Shown here: piece after piece, positions 17,298 to 26,256 of the stretch
Position numbering within the stretch: position 1 is the first letter of the stretch
Layout of the letters: each line of letters begins with the position of its first letter
The notes under the pieces: model-generated
Told to the model about the DNA's origin: nothing
What the model saw: the letters and a program-made list of their open reading frames with translations, nothing else
The model's database searches: none
Made by a program: the position numbers and the translations under genes
Origin: Streptomyces sp. NBC_00223
GTDB lineage: Bacteria; Actinomycetota; Actinomycetes; Streptomycetales; Streptomycetaceae
Reading direction: 5' to 3'
DNA: 64,000 nucleotides
Assembly: GCF_036199905.1 (NCBI RefSeq)
Contig: NZ_CP108109.1
Span: forward strand, 2,542,001-2,606,000

Positions 17298-18299
17298 ATG
17301 GGCGCCGGACTGCGCGGGTGGGGCGGGGTCGCGGCGATGGCGGCGGCCTGCGCGCTGGCCGTCACCGCGGCGCTGACCCCGCTGGGCGATCACGGGGGCG
17401 CGACGCCGGGGAGCTCCGGGTCCTCGACGACGCGGGCGAACTACGCGTCGGCGCTGGACTCGCTTGACAAGCAGGACAGTTGCCGGGACCCGGAGGCCAG
17501 TCTCGACCCGGCGTCGGGTACGACGGACGGCGCGGCGGTGCAGCGCATCAGGGACCGCGACCGGCTGGTGGTCGGGGTGGACCAGAACAGCTATCTGTGG
17601 GGCTTCCGCGACCCGGCGACGGGCCGGATCGCCGGTTTCGACATCGACATCGTGCGGGCCATCGCGCAGGACATCCTCGGCGACCCGTCCAAGGTGCAGT
17701 ATCTGACCGTGCCGACCGCCCAGCGCGTCGCCATGATCCAGCAGCACAAGGTCGACATGGTGGTCCGCACGATGACCGTCAACTGCGAGCGGATCAAGGA
17801 AGTCGCCTTCTCCACCGCGTACTTCGAGGCCGGGCAGCAGATCCTGGCCCCCAGGTCCTCGGCCGTCACGGGCTACGACCGTTCGCTCAAGGGCCGGACG
17901 ATCTGCACGGCGACCGGTTCGACCGGTGAGGCCAGGCTGAAGGACAAGGAGAAGGGCGCCGCGTCACTCGGCGCGAAGTACATCACCGTACCCAATCAGC
18001 TGGACTGTCTGGTGCGGCTCCAACTCGGCCTGGCCGACGCGGTGTTCACCGACAACGCGCTGGCCGCGGGGCAGGCCGCGCAGGACCCGTCGGTGCATCT
18101 GGTGGGCGAACCGGTCACCGAGGAGCCGTACGGTGTGGCCATGAACCTCGCGGACCAGGATCTGGTACGCAGGGTCAATCAGGTGCTGAACGCCTACCGG
18201 GCGGGCGGTTCCACGAGCCCGTGGATGCGCAGTTACGACAAGTGGCTCGCCGCGGATCTGCCGGGGATCGGCGGGCCGCCCGAGCCGAAGTACAAGTGA
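17298..18299 (+). CDS. glnH: Glutamate/aspartate-type solute-binding protein (GlnH-like)
   Basis: Exported amino-acid receptor of the SBP_bac_3 family. 333 aa. The binding fold runs from about residue 75 (DRLVVGVDQNSYLWGFRDP, FDIDIVRAIAQDI) to the C-terminus, with the usual ligand-contact region VRTMTVNCERIKEVAFST. No ABC permease or ATPase accompanies it; it sits between a TM sensor and a PknG kinase, so it probably works as a sensor subunit rather than in transport. The N-terminal hydrophobic stretch contains a cysteine, but hydrophobic residues continue past it, so a lipobox is doubtful. ATG start 7 bases after GGAGGGG. Confidence 0.82.
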   Translation: MGAGLRGWGGVAAMAAACALAVTAALTPLGDHGGATPGSSGSSTTRANYASALDSLDKQDSCRDPEASLDPASGTTDGAAVQRIRDRDRLVVGVDQNSYLWGFRDPATGRIAGFDIDIVRAIAQDILGDPSKVQYLTVPTAQRVAMIQQHKVDMVVRTMTVNCERIKEVAFSTAYFEAGQQILAPRSSAVTGYDRSLKGRTICTATGSTGEARLKDKEKGAASLGAKYITVPNQLDCLVRLQLGLADAVFTDNALAAGQAAQDPSVHLVGEPVTEEPYGVAMNLADQDLVRRVNQVLNAYRAGGSTSPWMRSYDKWLAADLPGIGGPPEPKYK

Positions 18300-18446
18300 A
18301 CACCGACGTACAGGTGAGCACCGGCACAAGGGTGAACACACAGCGGTACGCAGCACACGTGACGCGAGACGTACCGGACGCGGAAGGCGTGGAACACGTA
18401 GGAGCCGTGGCAGCAGCGGACGACGGACGCACGGGAAGAGGGTGTG

Positions 18447-19736
18447 ATGGCGGTCGCGGGACCAGCCGGACCGGTGATGGGCCGGGAGGACGTGGACCGT
18501 GCTCTGGCGCGGCTCGGCGCCGAGCACGAGGCCGTCGAGTCGTCGCTGCTCGCCCTCCAGGACCACTCGGGCCGCAGGCTGCTCGAAGGCGCGGAGCTGA
18601 CCGGTGTCACCAAGGAGCGCTGGGCGGCGACCGACACGGCGATCACCGCGCTGTGGACGCACTTCGAGGCGTACACCGACGCCCTGAACGGCGCCCGTGA
18701 GCTGCGGGCCCGCCGCCGCTGGCCGACCCAGACCGAACTGGGCCGGCTCACCGAGCTGTTGCGCGGCGAGGGTGTCACGGTCTCGGGCGCGGACCTGCCG
18801 GACGGCGCCCGCTCGCTGACCGGTCCGGCCCGGCTGACCGAGCGGTTGAGTCTGGAGGAGGTGCTGCGGCGGATGAACACCTGGTACGACCAGGCCATGG
18901 AGACCGTCTCGGCCGCCGACTCCGTCTGGTCGGCGCTGCCCGCCCGGATAGATCTGCTGGCCGCCGAGACCCAGCGGGTGCGCTCGCTGGCCCACTCGGT
19001 GGGGGTGCGGCCGGGCGCGCATCCGGCCGGGGACGATCTGGAGCAGCTGATCGGGGAGTTGACGGCGCTGCGGGAGCGGACCGTCTCCGATCCGCTGGCC
19101 TTCTGGCGGGCCGAGCCGGCGCCCGGCCGCCCGGACACCTCGCGCTACGAGGAGGCGGGCCGGCGGCTGGAGGACATCCGCCGCGAGGTGGAGGCCGTGC
19201 TGCATGTGCGGGACGACGCCGAGCACCGGCTCAAGCGGCTGCGCGATGTGCTCTCGCGGGCGGACCGCACCCTGACCGAGGCGCGCAGCGCCCGGGTCGA
19301 GGTGCTGTCGAAGATCCTCGCCTCGGACGTGCCCGCGGTGAGCGGTCCGGCGGCGGCGCTGCACGAACGGCTCGCGGCGGCCGAGGAGTTCGCCCGGGAC
19401 ACCCGGTGGCACCGGCTGTCCCCGCTGCTGGACAGCCTGGAGGAGGACGCGGACGACGAGCTGCTGCGGGCCAGGGACTCGCTGACCGCGGTGACCGCGC
19501 CGCTGGCGGTACGGGCCGAGCTGCGCGGCCGGCTGGACGCCTACCGGGCGAAGGTGGCCCGGCTGGGCCTGGCCGAGGACCCGGTGCTCATCGAGCGGTA
19601 CGACCAGGCGCGGCGGCTGCTGTGGAGCGCGCCCTGCGACCTGGCCGCCGCGGAGCGCACGGTACGGCGCTATCAGCAGGCGGTCGCGGACCTCGGCACG
19701 CCGCGCGCGCCGATGGACCGCCGGGGGCCCGCGTGA
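18447..19736 (+). CDS. Helical, coiled-coil-rich cytoplasmic protein of the PknG locus
   Basis: 429 aa, no recognised enzyme domain, no signal peptide or TM. Nearly the whole length is charged heptad-like helix (for example EEAGRRLEDIRREVEAVL and the C-terminal third). This suggests an elongated scaffold. It lies between the glnH-like and pknG genes and is transcribed with them; 147 bases without an obvious terminator precede it. Start ATG 18447, 8 bases after GGGAAG, chosen over GTG 18444. A role as adaptor between the membrane sensor and PknG is only inferred from position. Confidence 0.65.
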   Translation: MAVAGPAGPVMGREDVDRALARLGAEHEAVESSLLALQDHSGRRLLEGAELTGVTKERWAATDTAITALWTHFEAYTDALNGARELRARRRWPTQTELGRLTELLRGEGVTVSGADLPDGARSLTGPARLTERLSLEEVLRRMNTWYDQAMETVSAADSVWSALPARIDLLAAETQRVRSLAHSVGVRPGAHPAGDDLEQLIGELTALRERTVSDPLAFWRAEPAPGRPDTSRYEEAGRRLEDIRREVEAVLHVRDDAEHRLKRLRDVLSRADRTLTEARSARVEVLSKILASDVPAVSGPAAALHERLAAAEEFARDTRWHRLSPLLDSLEEDADDELLRARDSLTAVTAPLAVRAELRGRLDAYRAKVARLGLAEDPVLIERYDQARRLLWSAPCDLAAAERTVRRYQQAVADLGTPRAPMDRRGPA

Positions 19737-19865
19737 AGGGCGCCGGCGGCATGGACACGAGCCGGGTCATGGGCGGGGTCATGGGCGGGCCGGGGATCGG
19801 CGCGACGGAAACCGGCGTGACGGGCAGGACCAGCGGTTCGGCAGGGGAAGGCTGAGGGGGAGACC

Positions 19866-22385
19866 GTGAGCAAGTGCCAACGGCCCGGCTGTGACGGGAC
19901 CTTGGAGGACATGGGCGGCGGCGAGCTGTACTGCGACACCTGCGGTCTCGCCCCGCTGCCGGCCGCCGCGGTGGCCGTGGCACCGGCACCGGCACCGGCA
20001 CCGGCCGTACCGTCGGCCCGCTCCGGCGCGGACTCCGGGCGGTCCAGCGGTTCGAGCCGGTCCTCGCGTTCGTCGCGGTCCACCTCGCAGGCGTCCCGCC
20101 GTTCGGTCTCCGGGCGGCTGTCCCAGTCGCTGGCCGGGGCCTCGACCGGCCGTTCGGTGTCGGTGCGCAGCACCCGCGGCAGCGGCAGCGGCCCCTCGCG
20201 CGGCAAGCTGGGCGCGGGCCTGGTGGCCGTACCGCCGGTGCCTCGGCCCGATCCGCAGGCCGCGGTACTGGCCAACCCCGAGGTGCCCGAGCGCAAGCGG
20301 TACTGCAGCAGGAGCGACTGCGGCGCCCCAGTGGGCCGCAGTCGCGGCGACCGGCCGGGCCGTACCGAGGGCTACTGCACCAAGTGCGGGCACCCGTACT
20401 CCTTCACGCCCAAGCTGCGGTCCGGCGACGTGGTGCACGGGCAGTACGACGTGGTGGGGTGCCTGGCGCACGGCGGGCTCGGCTGGATCTATCTGGCGGT
20501 GGACCGCGCGGTCTCCGACCGCTGGGTGGTGCTCAAGGGCCTGCTGGACACCGGGGACGAGGACGCGCTGGCCGCGGCGGTCTCCGAGCGGCGGTTCCTG
20601 GCGGAGATCGAGCACCCCAACATCGTGCGGATCTACAACTTCGTCGAGCACCTCGACCAGCGCACGGGCACGCTCGACGGCTACATAGTGATGGCCTACG
20701 TCGGCGGCAAGTCGCTCAAGGAGATCGCCAACGAGCGCCGTACGCCCGACGGCAAGCGGTCCCCGCTGCCGGTCGCGCAGGCCATCGCCTTCGCCATCGA
20801 GGCGCTGGAGGCCCTGGGCCATCTGCACAGCCGCAACCTGCTCTACTGCGACTTCAAGGTGGACAACGCGATCCAGACCGAGGACCGGCTCGAACTCATC
20901 GACATGGGCGCGGTCCGCCGGATGGACGACGCCGAGTCGGCGATCTACGGCACGGTCGGCTACCAGGCGCCGGAGGTCGCCGAGGTCGGCCCGTCGGTCG
21001 CCTCCGACCTCTACACGGTCGCCCGCACCCTGGCCGTGCTGACCTTCGACTTCCAGGGCTACACGAACGTGTTCGTGGACAGCCTGCCCGACCCGGGCAA
21101 CATCGAGGTGTTCTCGCGGTACGAGTCCTTCTACCGGCTGCTGGTGCGGGCCACCGACCCCGACCCGGGCAAGCGGTTCGCGTCCGCCGAGGAGATGTCG
21201 GACCAGCTGCTGGGGGTGCTGCGCGAGGTCGTCGCCCTGGAGTCGGGCCAGCCCCGACCGGCCCTTTCCACCCTCTTCGGTCCCGAACTGCGGGTCGTGG
21301 ACACCGAGCTGGTCCGGCCGCCGGCCGGTGACGCCTCGGCGCTCGGCGCGAACCGCGCGCCTGGGCGGAAGGCCCTCGGGCGCGGCGGCGCGCCGGCCCC
21401 GGCCCTCCCGGCCGGCGCCGGCCCGGGGGCCGGCTGGGGCCCGTCCACGCCGGTCGTCTCCCGGCTCGACGCGGCGGCGGCCGTACTCGCCCTGCCCGTA
21501 CCGCATGTCGATCCCGGGGACCCCAACGCGGGCTTCCTCGCGGGTCTTTCGGCCGCCGCGCCCGTCGAACTGGTCGCGGCGCTGCGGTCGGCGCCGGTCG
21601 ACTCGGTCGAGAAGCGGCTGCGCGAGCTGCGGGCCCTGCTGGAGCTGGGCGACACCGCGGGCGCCGGACAGGTGCTGCGGTCGCTGGCCGACGACGAGCT
21701 GGAGGACTGGCGGGTGGTCTGGCACCGGGGTCTGGCCGGGCTGTGCGCGGGCGACCACGAGACGGCGGCGCTCAGCTTCGACGCGGTCTACGACGCCTTC
21801 CCGGGCGAACCCGCGCCGAAGCTGGCGCTGGGCGTCTGCGCCGAGGTGCTGGGCCAGCTGGACAACGCGGCCGAGTACTACCGGCTGGTGTGGACGACCG
21901 ACCACAGCTATGTGAGCGCGGCGTTCGGGCTGGCCCGGGTGCTGCTGCGGTCGGGCGACCGGCCGGGCGCGGTACGGGCGCTGGAGTCGGTGCCCGAGTC
22001 GTCCATCCACTACACGGCCGCGCGGGTCGCGGCGGTCAGATCGCGGCTGCGCGACCGGGCGCCGAACGAGCCGCTGCTGCCCGATCTGCACGCCGCCGCC
22101 CAGCAGGTGGAGGATCTGCAACGGCAGGGGCTCGACCCCGACCGGCGCGAGACGCTGGCCACGGAGGTGCTGGGCGGCGCCCTGGACTGGGTGCTCGCGG
22201 GGCGGGCGGGACAGCCCCCGTCGGCCGGCGCGCCGCGTCTGCTCGGCGCCCAACTGGATGAACGCGAGCTGCGCTTCGGGCTGGAGCGCGCGTACCGGGT
22301 GCTGGCCCGGCTGGCCCAGCAGGGCAGTACGAGGATCGAACTGGTGGAGCGCGCCAACCGCTTCCGCCCCCGGACGTGGGTGTAA
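19866..22385 (+). CDS. pknG: PknG-type serine/threonine protein kinase
   Basis: Soluble Ser/Thr kinase controlling central nitrogen/carbon flux in actinobacteria, classically by phosphorylating the FHA protein GarA/OdhI. 839 aa. An N-terminal zinc ribbon (CQRPGC...CDTCG, residues 4-26) is followed by a Ser/Arg-rich linker and a rubredoxin-like cysteine cluster (about 143-178). The kinase domain (about 190-460) has K224, the catalytic loop YCDFKVDN with D329, and DMG with D346 in place of DFG. A TPR-like helical domain fills the rest. As in mycobacterial PknG, the HRD arginine is absent. GTG start. The added extreme N-terminal ribbon and a non-conserved linker make it longer than the roughly 750-aa mycobacterial enzyme. 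Confidence 0.92.
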   Translation: MSKCQRPGCDGTLEDMGGGELYCDTCGLAPLPAAAVAVAPAPAPAPAVPSARSGADSGRSSGSSRSSRSSRSTSQASRRSVSGRLSQSLAGASTGRSVSVRSTRGSGSGPSRGKLGAGLVAVPPVPRPDPQAAVLANPEVPERKRYCSRSDCGAPVGRSRGDRPGRTEGYCTKCGHPYSFTPKLRSGDVVHGQYDVVGCLAHGGLGWIYLAVDRAVSDRWVVLKGLLDTGDEDALAAAVSERRFLAEIEHPNIVRIYNFVEHLDQRTGTLDGYIVMAYVGGKSLKEIANERRTPDGKRSPLPVAQAIAFAIEALEALGHLHSRNLLYCDFKVDNAIQTEDRLELIDMGAVRRMDDAESAIYGTVGYQAPEVAEVGPSVASDLYTVARTLAVLTFDFQGYTNVFVDSLPDPGNIEVFSRYESFYRLLVRATDPDPGKRFASAEEMSDQLLGVLREVVALESGQPRPALSTLFGPELRVVDTELVRPPAGDASALGANRAPGRKALGRGGAPAPALPAGAGPGAGWGPSTPVVSRLDAAAAVLALPVPHVDPGDPNAGFLAGLSAAAPVELVAALRSAPVDSVEKRLRELRALLELGDTAGAGQVLRSLADDELEDWRVVWHRGLAGLCAGDHETAALSFDAVYDAFPGEPAPKLALGVCAEVLGQLDNAAEYYRLVWTTDHSYVSAAFGLARVLLRSGDRPGAVRALESVPESSIHYTAARVAAVRSRLRDRAPNEPLLPDLHAAAQQVEDLQRQGLDPDRRETLATEVLGGALDWVLAGRAGQPPSAGAPRLLGAQLDERELRFGLERAYRVLARLAQQGSTRIELVERANRFRPRTWV

Positions 22386-22389
22386 CAAG

Positions 22390-23595
22390 ATGCCACCACT
22401 GCCCGAGTCCGCGCCTTCGGGGCACACGTGTCCCGCCTGCGCGGAGCCGCTGGAACACGACGACCGCTTCTGCGGGCGCTGCGGCCAGGATCTGGGGGCC
22501 TCCGTGGCTCCCCCGACGGCCGCTCCCCCGGGCCCGGCCGGACCGCGCGCGGACACCCCTGCCGACAGCGGCGCCGACGACGCCGACTCGACCAGTTCCT
22601 TCGTGCTCGCCCCGCCGCTGGCCGCGGGCGGCGACACCCTCGTGCTGAGCGCGGGCGCGGGCGCGGCCGAAGCCGGCGGGCCCGTCTGCGTCGCGTGCGG
22701 CGTCGGCGGGGTGGACGACGACGGCTACTGCGAGCACTGCGGCCACGCCCAGCCCCGGCAGCGCGACCACCAGGAGCAGGAGCTGGCGGGCGCCGGGGCG
22801 GTCAGCGACCGGGGGCTGCGCCACCACCGCAACGAGGACGCCTTCACGCTGTCCCGCGCCGCGCTCCCCGACGGCGGGCACGCGCTCGCCGCCGTGGTCT
22901 GCGACGGCGTCTCCACCGCCTACCGCCCGGACGACGCCTCGGCCGCGGCCGCCGCCGCGGGCGGCGACTGGCTGCTGAGCGCCCTGGAGCGCGGCGTGAG
23001 CGCCGAGGAGGCGATGCGCGGCGCGCTGATGGCCGCCTTCGACGCGGTGACCGCGCTCGCCGACGAGGAGGACGCCCCCGGCAGCCCGCCGCACCACAAC
23101 GCCCCGGCCTGCACCTGCGTCAGCGCCGTCGTGACCGGCCCGGTGTTCACCGTCGGCTGGATCGGAGACAGCCGGGCGTACTGGATCCCCGACGACCGGG
23201 CGCTGCCCGCCGCGCGGCTGACCGAGGACGACTCCTGGGCGGCGCGGATGGTCTCGGCCGGGCTGATGAGCGAGGCGGAGGCGTACGCCGACGAGCGGGC
23301 GCACGCGATCACCGGCTGGCTGGGCGCGGACGCGGTGGAGGTCGATCCGCATGTGGCGGCCTTCCAGCCGGACGGCCCCGGGGTGATCGTGGTGTGCACC
23401 GACGGGCTGTGGAACTACGCCGAGTCGCCGGCGGAGATGGCCGAGGCCGTGCCCGCCGACGCCCGTACCCGGCCGCTGCACAGCGCCCGCGCCCTGCTGG
23501 GGATGGCGCTGGACGGCGGCGGCCACGACAACGTAACGGTCGCGGTGCTGCCGTTCCCGGCCACCGCGGCCCGGGCAGGATTCCCACCCGCCTAG
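22390..23595 (+). CDS. PP2C-type protein phosphatase with N-terminal zinc ribbons
   Basis: Metal-dependent Ser/Thr phosphatase, the probable counterpart of the adjacent PknG. 401 aa. Two zinc ribbons lie at about residues 14-35 (CPAC...CGRCG) and 99-120 (CVACG...CEHCG). The PP2C domain starts near 138 and keeps DRG, NED, the metal site CDGV, WIGDSRAYW, TDGLW and the final HDN, so catalysis should be intact. It starts 4 bases after the pknG stop (ATG at 22390), a tight operon link. No TM segment, unlike the membrane phosphatase PstP of mycobacteria. Confidence 0.88.
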   Translation: MPPLPESAPSGHTCPACAEPLEHDDRFCGRCGQDLGASVAPPTAAPPGPAGPRADTPADSGADDADSTSSFVLAPPLAAGGDTLVLSAGAGAAEAGGPVCVACGVGGVDDDGYCEHCGHAQPRQRDHQEQELAGAGAVSDRGLRHHRNEDAFTLSRAALPDGGHALAAVVCDGVSTAYRPDDASAAAAAAGGDWLLSALERGVSAEEAMRGALMAAFDAVTALADEEDAPGSPPHHNAPACTCVSAVVTGPVFTVGWIGDSRAYWIPDDRALPAARLTEDDSWAARMVSAGLMSEAEAYADERAHAITGWLGADAVEVDPHVAAFQPDGPGVIVVCTDGLWNYAESPAEMAEAVPADARTRPLHSARALLGMALDGGGHDNVTVAVLPFPATAARAGFPPA

Positions 23596-23661
23596 CCCCC
23601 GCCGGGGCTTCCCGCCGAAGCGGGGCGGGGCTGTGAGAGGGCTTTAAGGAGCGCAGAAGCG

Positions 23662-24990
23662 ATGCCGATTCTTTCCAAGTCGAATGTGCCGCAGTTCTCG
23701 GTCGACGTGTATCAGAACGCGTTCCTGCCCGAGGGCGGCCGCGATGTCAACGCGATCGTCACGGTGACCTCGACCGGTGGCGGCACCTCGGGCGGGCGGC
23801 CGCTGCCGGGGCCGGCCGTCGGGGGCGCGGGCGTGGTGATCATGGTCGACTGCTCGGGCTCGATGGAGTATCCGCCGACGAAGATGCGCAACGCCCGGGA
23901 CGCCACCGCCGTCGCCATCGACACCATCCGCGACGGCGTCGCCTTCGCGGTGGTCGCGGGCACCCACCAGGCCCGCGAGGTCTATCCGGGCGGCGGCGGG
24001 CTGGCCGTCGCCGACGACGCCACCCGGGCCCAGGCCAAGCTGGCGCTGCGCAAGCTCACCGCGGGCGGCGGTACCGCCATCGGCACCTGGCTGCGGCTCG
24101 CCGACCGGCTGCTGGCCTCCGCCGACGTGCCGATACGGCACGGCATCCTGCTCACCGACGGCCGCAACGAGCACGAGAAGCCCGAGGACCTGCGGGCCGC
24201 GCTGGACGCCACCGCGGGCCGCTTCACCTGTGACGCGCGCGGTGTGGGCACCGACTGGGAGGTCAAGGAGCTGACCGGGATCGCCTCGGCGCTGCTCGGC
24301 TCGGTCGACATCGTCGCCGACCCGGCGGGCCTGGCGGCCGACTTCCGGTCGATGATGGAGAACGCGATGGGCAAGGAGGTCGCGGATGTCGCGCTGCGGC
24401 TGTGGACCCCGCAGGGCTCCGGGATCACCTTCGTCAAGCAGGTCGCGCCGACCGTCGAGGACCTCACCGCGCGCCGCACCGAGGCCGGTCCGAGGGCGGG
24501 CGACTACCCGACGGGCTCGTGGGGCGACGAGTCCCGCGACTACCACGTGAGCGTCCGGGTGCCCCCGGCCGGCATCGGGCAGGAGATGCTCGCCGCGCGG
24601 CTGTCGCTGGTGCTGCCGCAGCCCGACGGCACCTCGCAGGTCCTCGCGCAGGGCCTGGTACGGGCGGTGTGGACCGACGACATGGTGGCCTCGACGCGGA
24701 TCAGCCCGCAGGTCGCGCACTACACCGGGCAGGCCGAGCTGGCCCAGGTCATCCAGCAGGGCCTGGACGCCCGCAAGGCCGGTGACCTGGACAGCGCCAC
24801 GGCCAAGCTGGGCCGCGCGGTGCAGCTGGCGAACGTCTCCGGCAACGAGGACACCGCCAAGCTGCTGGCAAAGGTCGTCGACGTGGTGGACGCGGCGAAC
24901 GGTAATGTGAAGCTCAAGCAGGCGGTCGCCGACGCCGACGCGATGACCCTGGAGACACGGTCGACGAAGACCGTACGCGTGAAGAAGTAG
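23662..24990 (+). CDS. VWA-domain protein
   Basis: 442-aa cytoplasmic von Willebrand A-domain protein. A complete MIDAS metal site is visible: DCSGS beginning at D63, the downstream threonine in AGGGTAIG and the aspartate in LLTDGRN. A beta-rich middle region and a helical, TPR-like C-terminus follow (AGDLDSATAKLGRAVQLANVS). ATG start with AAGGAG. It follows the phosphatase and precedes the FHA protein, so it is probably a protein-interaction module of the same phospho-signalling system. No transport or chelatase partner is nearby. Confidence 0.85.
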   Translation: MPILSKSNVPQFSVDVYQNAFLPEGGRDVNAIVTVTSTGGGTSGGRPLPGPAVGGAGVVIMVDCSGSMEYPPTKMRNARDATAVAIDTIRDGVAFAVVAGTHQAREVYPGGGGLAVADDATRAQAKLALRKLTAGGGTAIGTWLRLADRLLASADVPIRHGILLTDGRNEHEKPEDLRAALDATAGRFTCDARGVGTDWEVKELTGIASALLGSVDIVADPAGLAADFRSMMENAMGKEVADVALRLWTPQGSGITFVKQVAPTVEDLTARRTEAGPRAGDYPTGSWGDESRDYHVSVRVPPAGIGQEMLAARLSLVLPQPDGTSQVLAQGLVRAVWTDDMVASTRISPQVAHYTGQAELAQVIQQGLDARKAGDLDSATAKLGRAVQLANVSGNEDTAKLLAKVVDVVDAANGNVKLKQAVADADAMTLETRSTKTVRVKK

Positions 24991-25067
24991 CCGTCGGGCA
25001 CGCGGTGCCCGCGGCACTCGCGCACGACCTTGGAGCCGCCCCGGCGGGCGGAGGGGGAGCCGGCACG

Positions 25068-26048
25068 ATGCCGATTTGTCCGAACGGCCATCAGTCAGGC
25101 ACCGACGACTGGTGCGAGGTCTGCGGCATGCGGATGGCGCCGCCCCCGTCGACGTACGGGACGCGGCCGCCGTCGTCCGCCTCGTCGTCCTCGGCCTCAC
25201 CGGTCTCGGCGCCGCCCTCCTCGGCCGCGCCCGGCTACGACCCCGACGCGACCTCGGTGGCGGAGCTGTGCCCGCAGTGCGGCACTCCGAGGGAGGGCGC
25301 GGCGCTCTTCTGCGAGGAGTGCCGCTACAACTTCCGGACGCACTCGGCGACGGTCGTACCGGCCTCGCCGCCCGTACCGCCGCCGGGCTTTCCGCCGTAC
25401 CAGCGGTTCGAGTCGCAGCGCTCCCGGCCCTCGCAGATCAACCGGCCCGCCGAGCCGGTGCCCTCGGAGTCGGTGACGGTCACCTCGGGGTCGGGGGACT
25501 TCCTGCTGGACCCGCCGTCGGCCCCGGTCAAGCCGGCGGCCGTACCGCCGCAGCCGCCGGCCGCGCCGGTGTCCGCCGCGCCCACGTCGGTGCTCGGCGC
25601 CCACGTGGCCGATCCCACGGTGGTGCCCGCCGCCGGCCGGGGCACCACGTGGGTCGCCGTGGTCGGCGCCGACCGCGACTACTTCACCGCGATGATGGCC
25701 CGCAGCGGCCCGGACGCGCAGGGCCTGTACTTCCCGGCCTTCTCCCCCGAGATCGAACTCCCGCTGACCGGCAACCGGATCACCATCGGCCGCCGCAGAC
25801 ACAGCACCGGCGAGGCACCCGACATCGACCTGTCCCGCTCCCCCGAGGACCCGGGGGTCTCGCACCAGCACGCCGTGCTGGTGCGGCAGCCGGAGGGCGG
25901 CTGGGCGGTGGTCGACCAGGACTCCACCAACGGCACCACGGTCAACCTCGGCGAGGACCCGATCCGCCCGTACACGCCGGTGCCGCTGGACGAGGGCGAC
26001 CGGGTGCACGTGGGGGCGTGGACGACGATCAGGATCAGGCGGGCCTGA
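25068..26048 (+). CDS. FHA-domain protein with two zinc ribbons
   Basis: 326 aa. Two N-terminal zinc ribbons (CPNGH...CEVCG from residue 4; CPQCG...CEECR near 67-87), a Pro/Ala/Ser-rich linker, and a C-terminal FHA domain (about 240-326). The FHA phosphothreonine-binding signatures are present: GRRRHS, SHQHA and STNGT. The gene order suggests that it reads the phosphorylation state set by PknG and the PP2C phosphatase, comparable to GarA/OdhI, although those lack ribbons. ATG 25068 is preceded by GGAGGGGGAG; the open frame extends upstream without a better start. Last gene of the locus. Confidence 0.85.
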   Translation: MPICPNGHQSGTDDWCEVCGMRMAPPPSTYGTRPPSSASSSSASPVSAPPSSAAPGYDPDATSVAELCPQCGTPREGAALFCEECRYNFRTHSATVVPASPPVPPPGFPPYQRFESQRSRPSQINRPAEPVPSESVTVTSGSGDFLLDPPSAPVKPAAVPPQPPAAPVSAAPTSVLGAHVADPTVVPAAGRGTTWVAVVGADRDYFTAMMARSGPDAQGLYFPAFSPEIELPLTGNRITIGRRRHSTGEAPDIDLSRSPEDPGVSHQHAVLVRQPEGGWAVVDQDSTNGTTVNLGEDPIRPYTPVPLDEGDRVHVGAWTTIRIRRA

Positions 26049-26136
26049 GGGGCGCCTCCGGCGGGGGGCCGGTCCGAGTGGCGGGGCTTGCGCGGGGGCT
26101 TTCGGGGGCGCGGGTGGCGGGGCCCGTCCGGTCGGC

Positions 26137-26250
26137 GGTTGCCCGGCGCGGGGGCTTGCGGGGGCGCGGCCCGGCTGCGGGCTACGGTTGCCCGGCGCGC
26201 GGGCTTGCGGGCGCGGCCCGGCTGCGGGCGACGGTTGCCCGGCGCGGGGC
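26137..26250. repeat. GC-rich tandem repeat between convergent genes
   Basis: The 14-mer GGTTGCCCGGCGCG recurs at 26137, 26186 and 26233, giving units of 49 and 47 bases plus a partial third. A degenerate earlier copy can be traced from about 26077. It fills the space between the FHA gene and the methyltransferase gene, where it may act as a bidirectional transcription barrier. Confidence 0.75.
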
Positions 26251-26256
26251 CGTGGG

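Noticed and set aside
19779..22637. 952-aa minus-strand open frame opposite pknG
   Set aside because: The plus-strand kinase is complete with all catalytic residues; the antisense product has none.
23594..23640. GC-rich imperfect inverted repeat after the phosphatase gene
   Set aside because: Arms do not pair cleanly, and the next gene is in the same locus with a short gap, so a terminator there is not supported.
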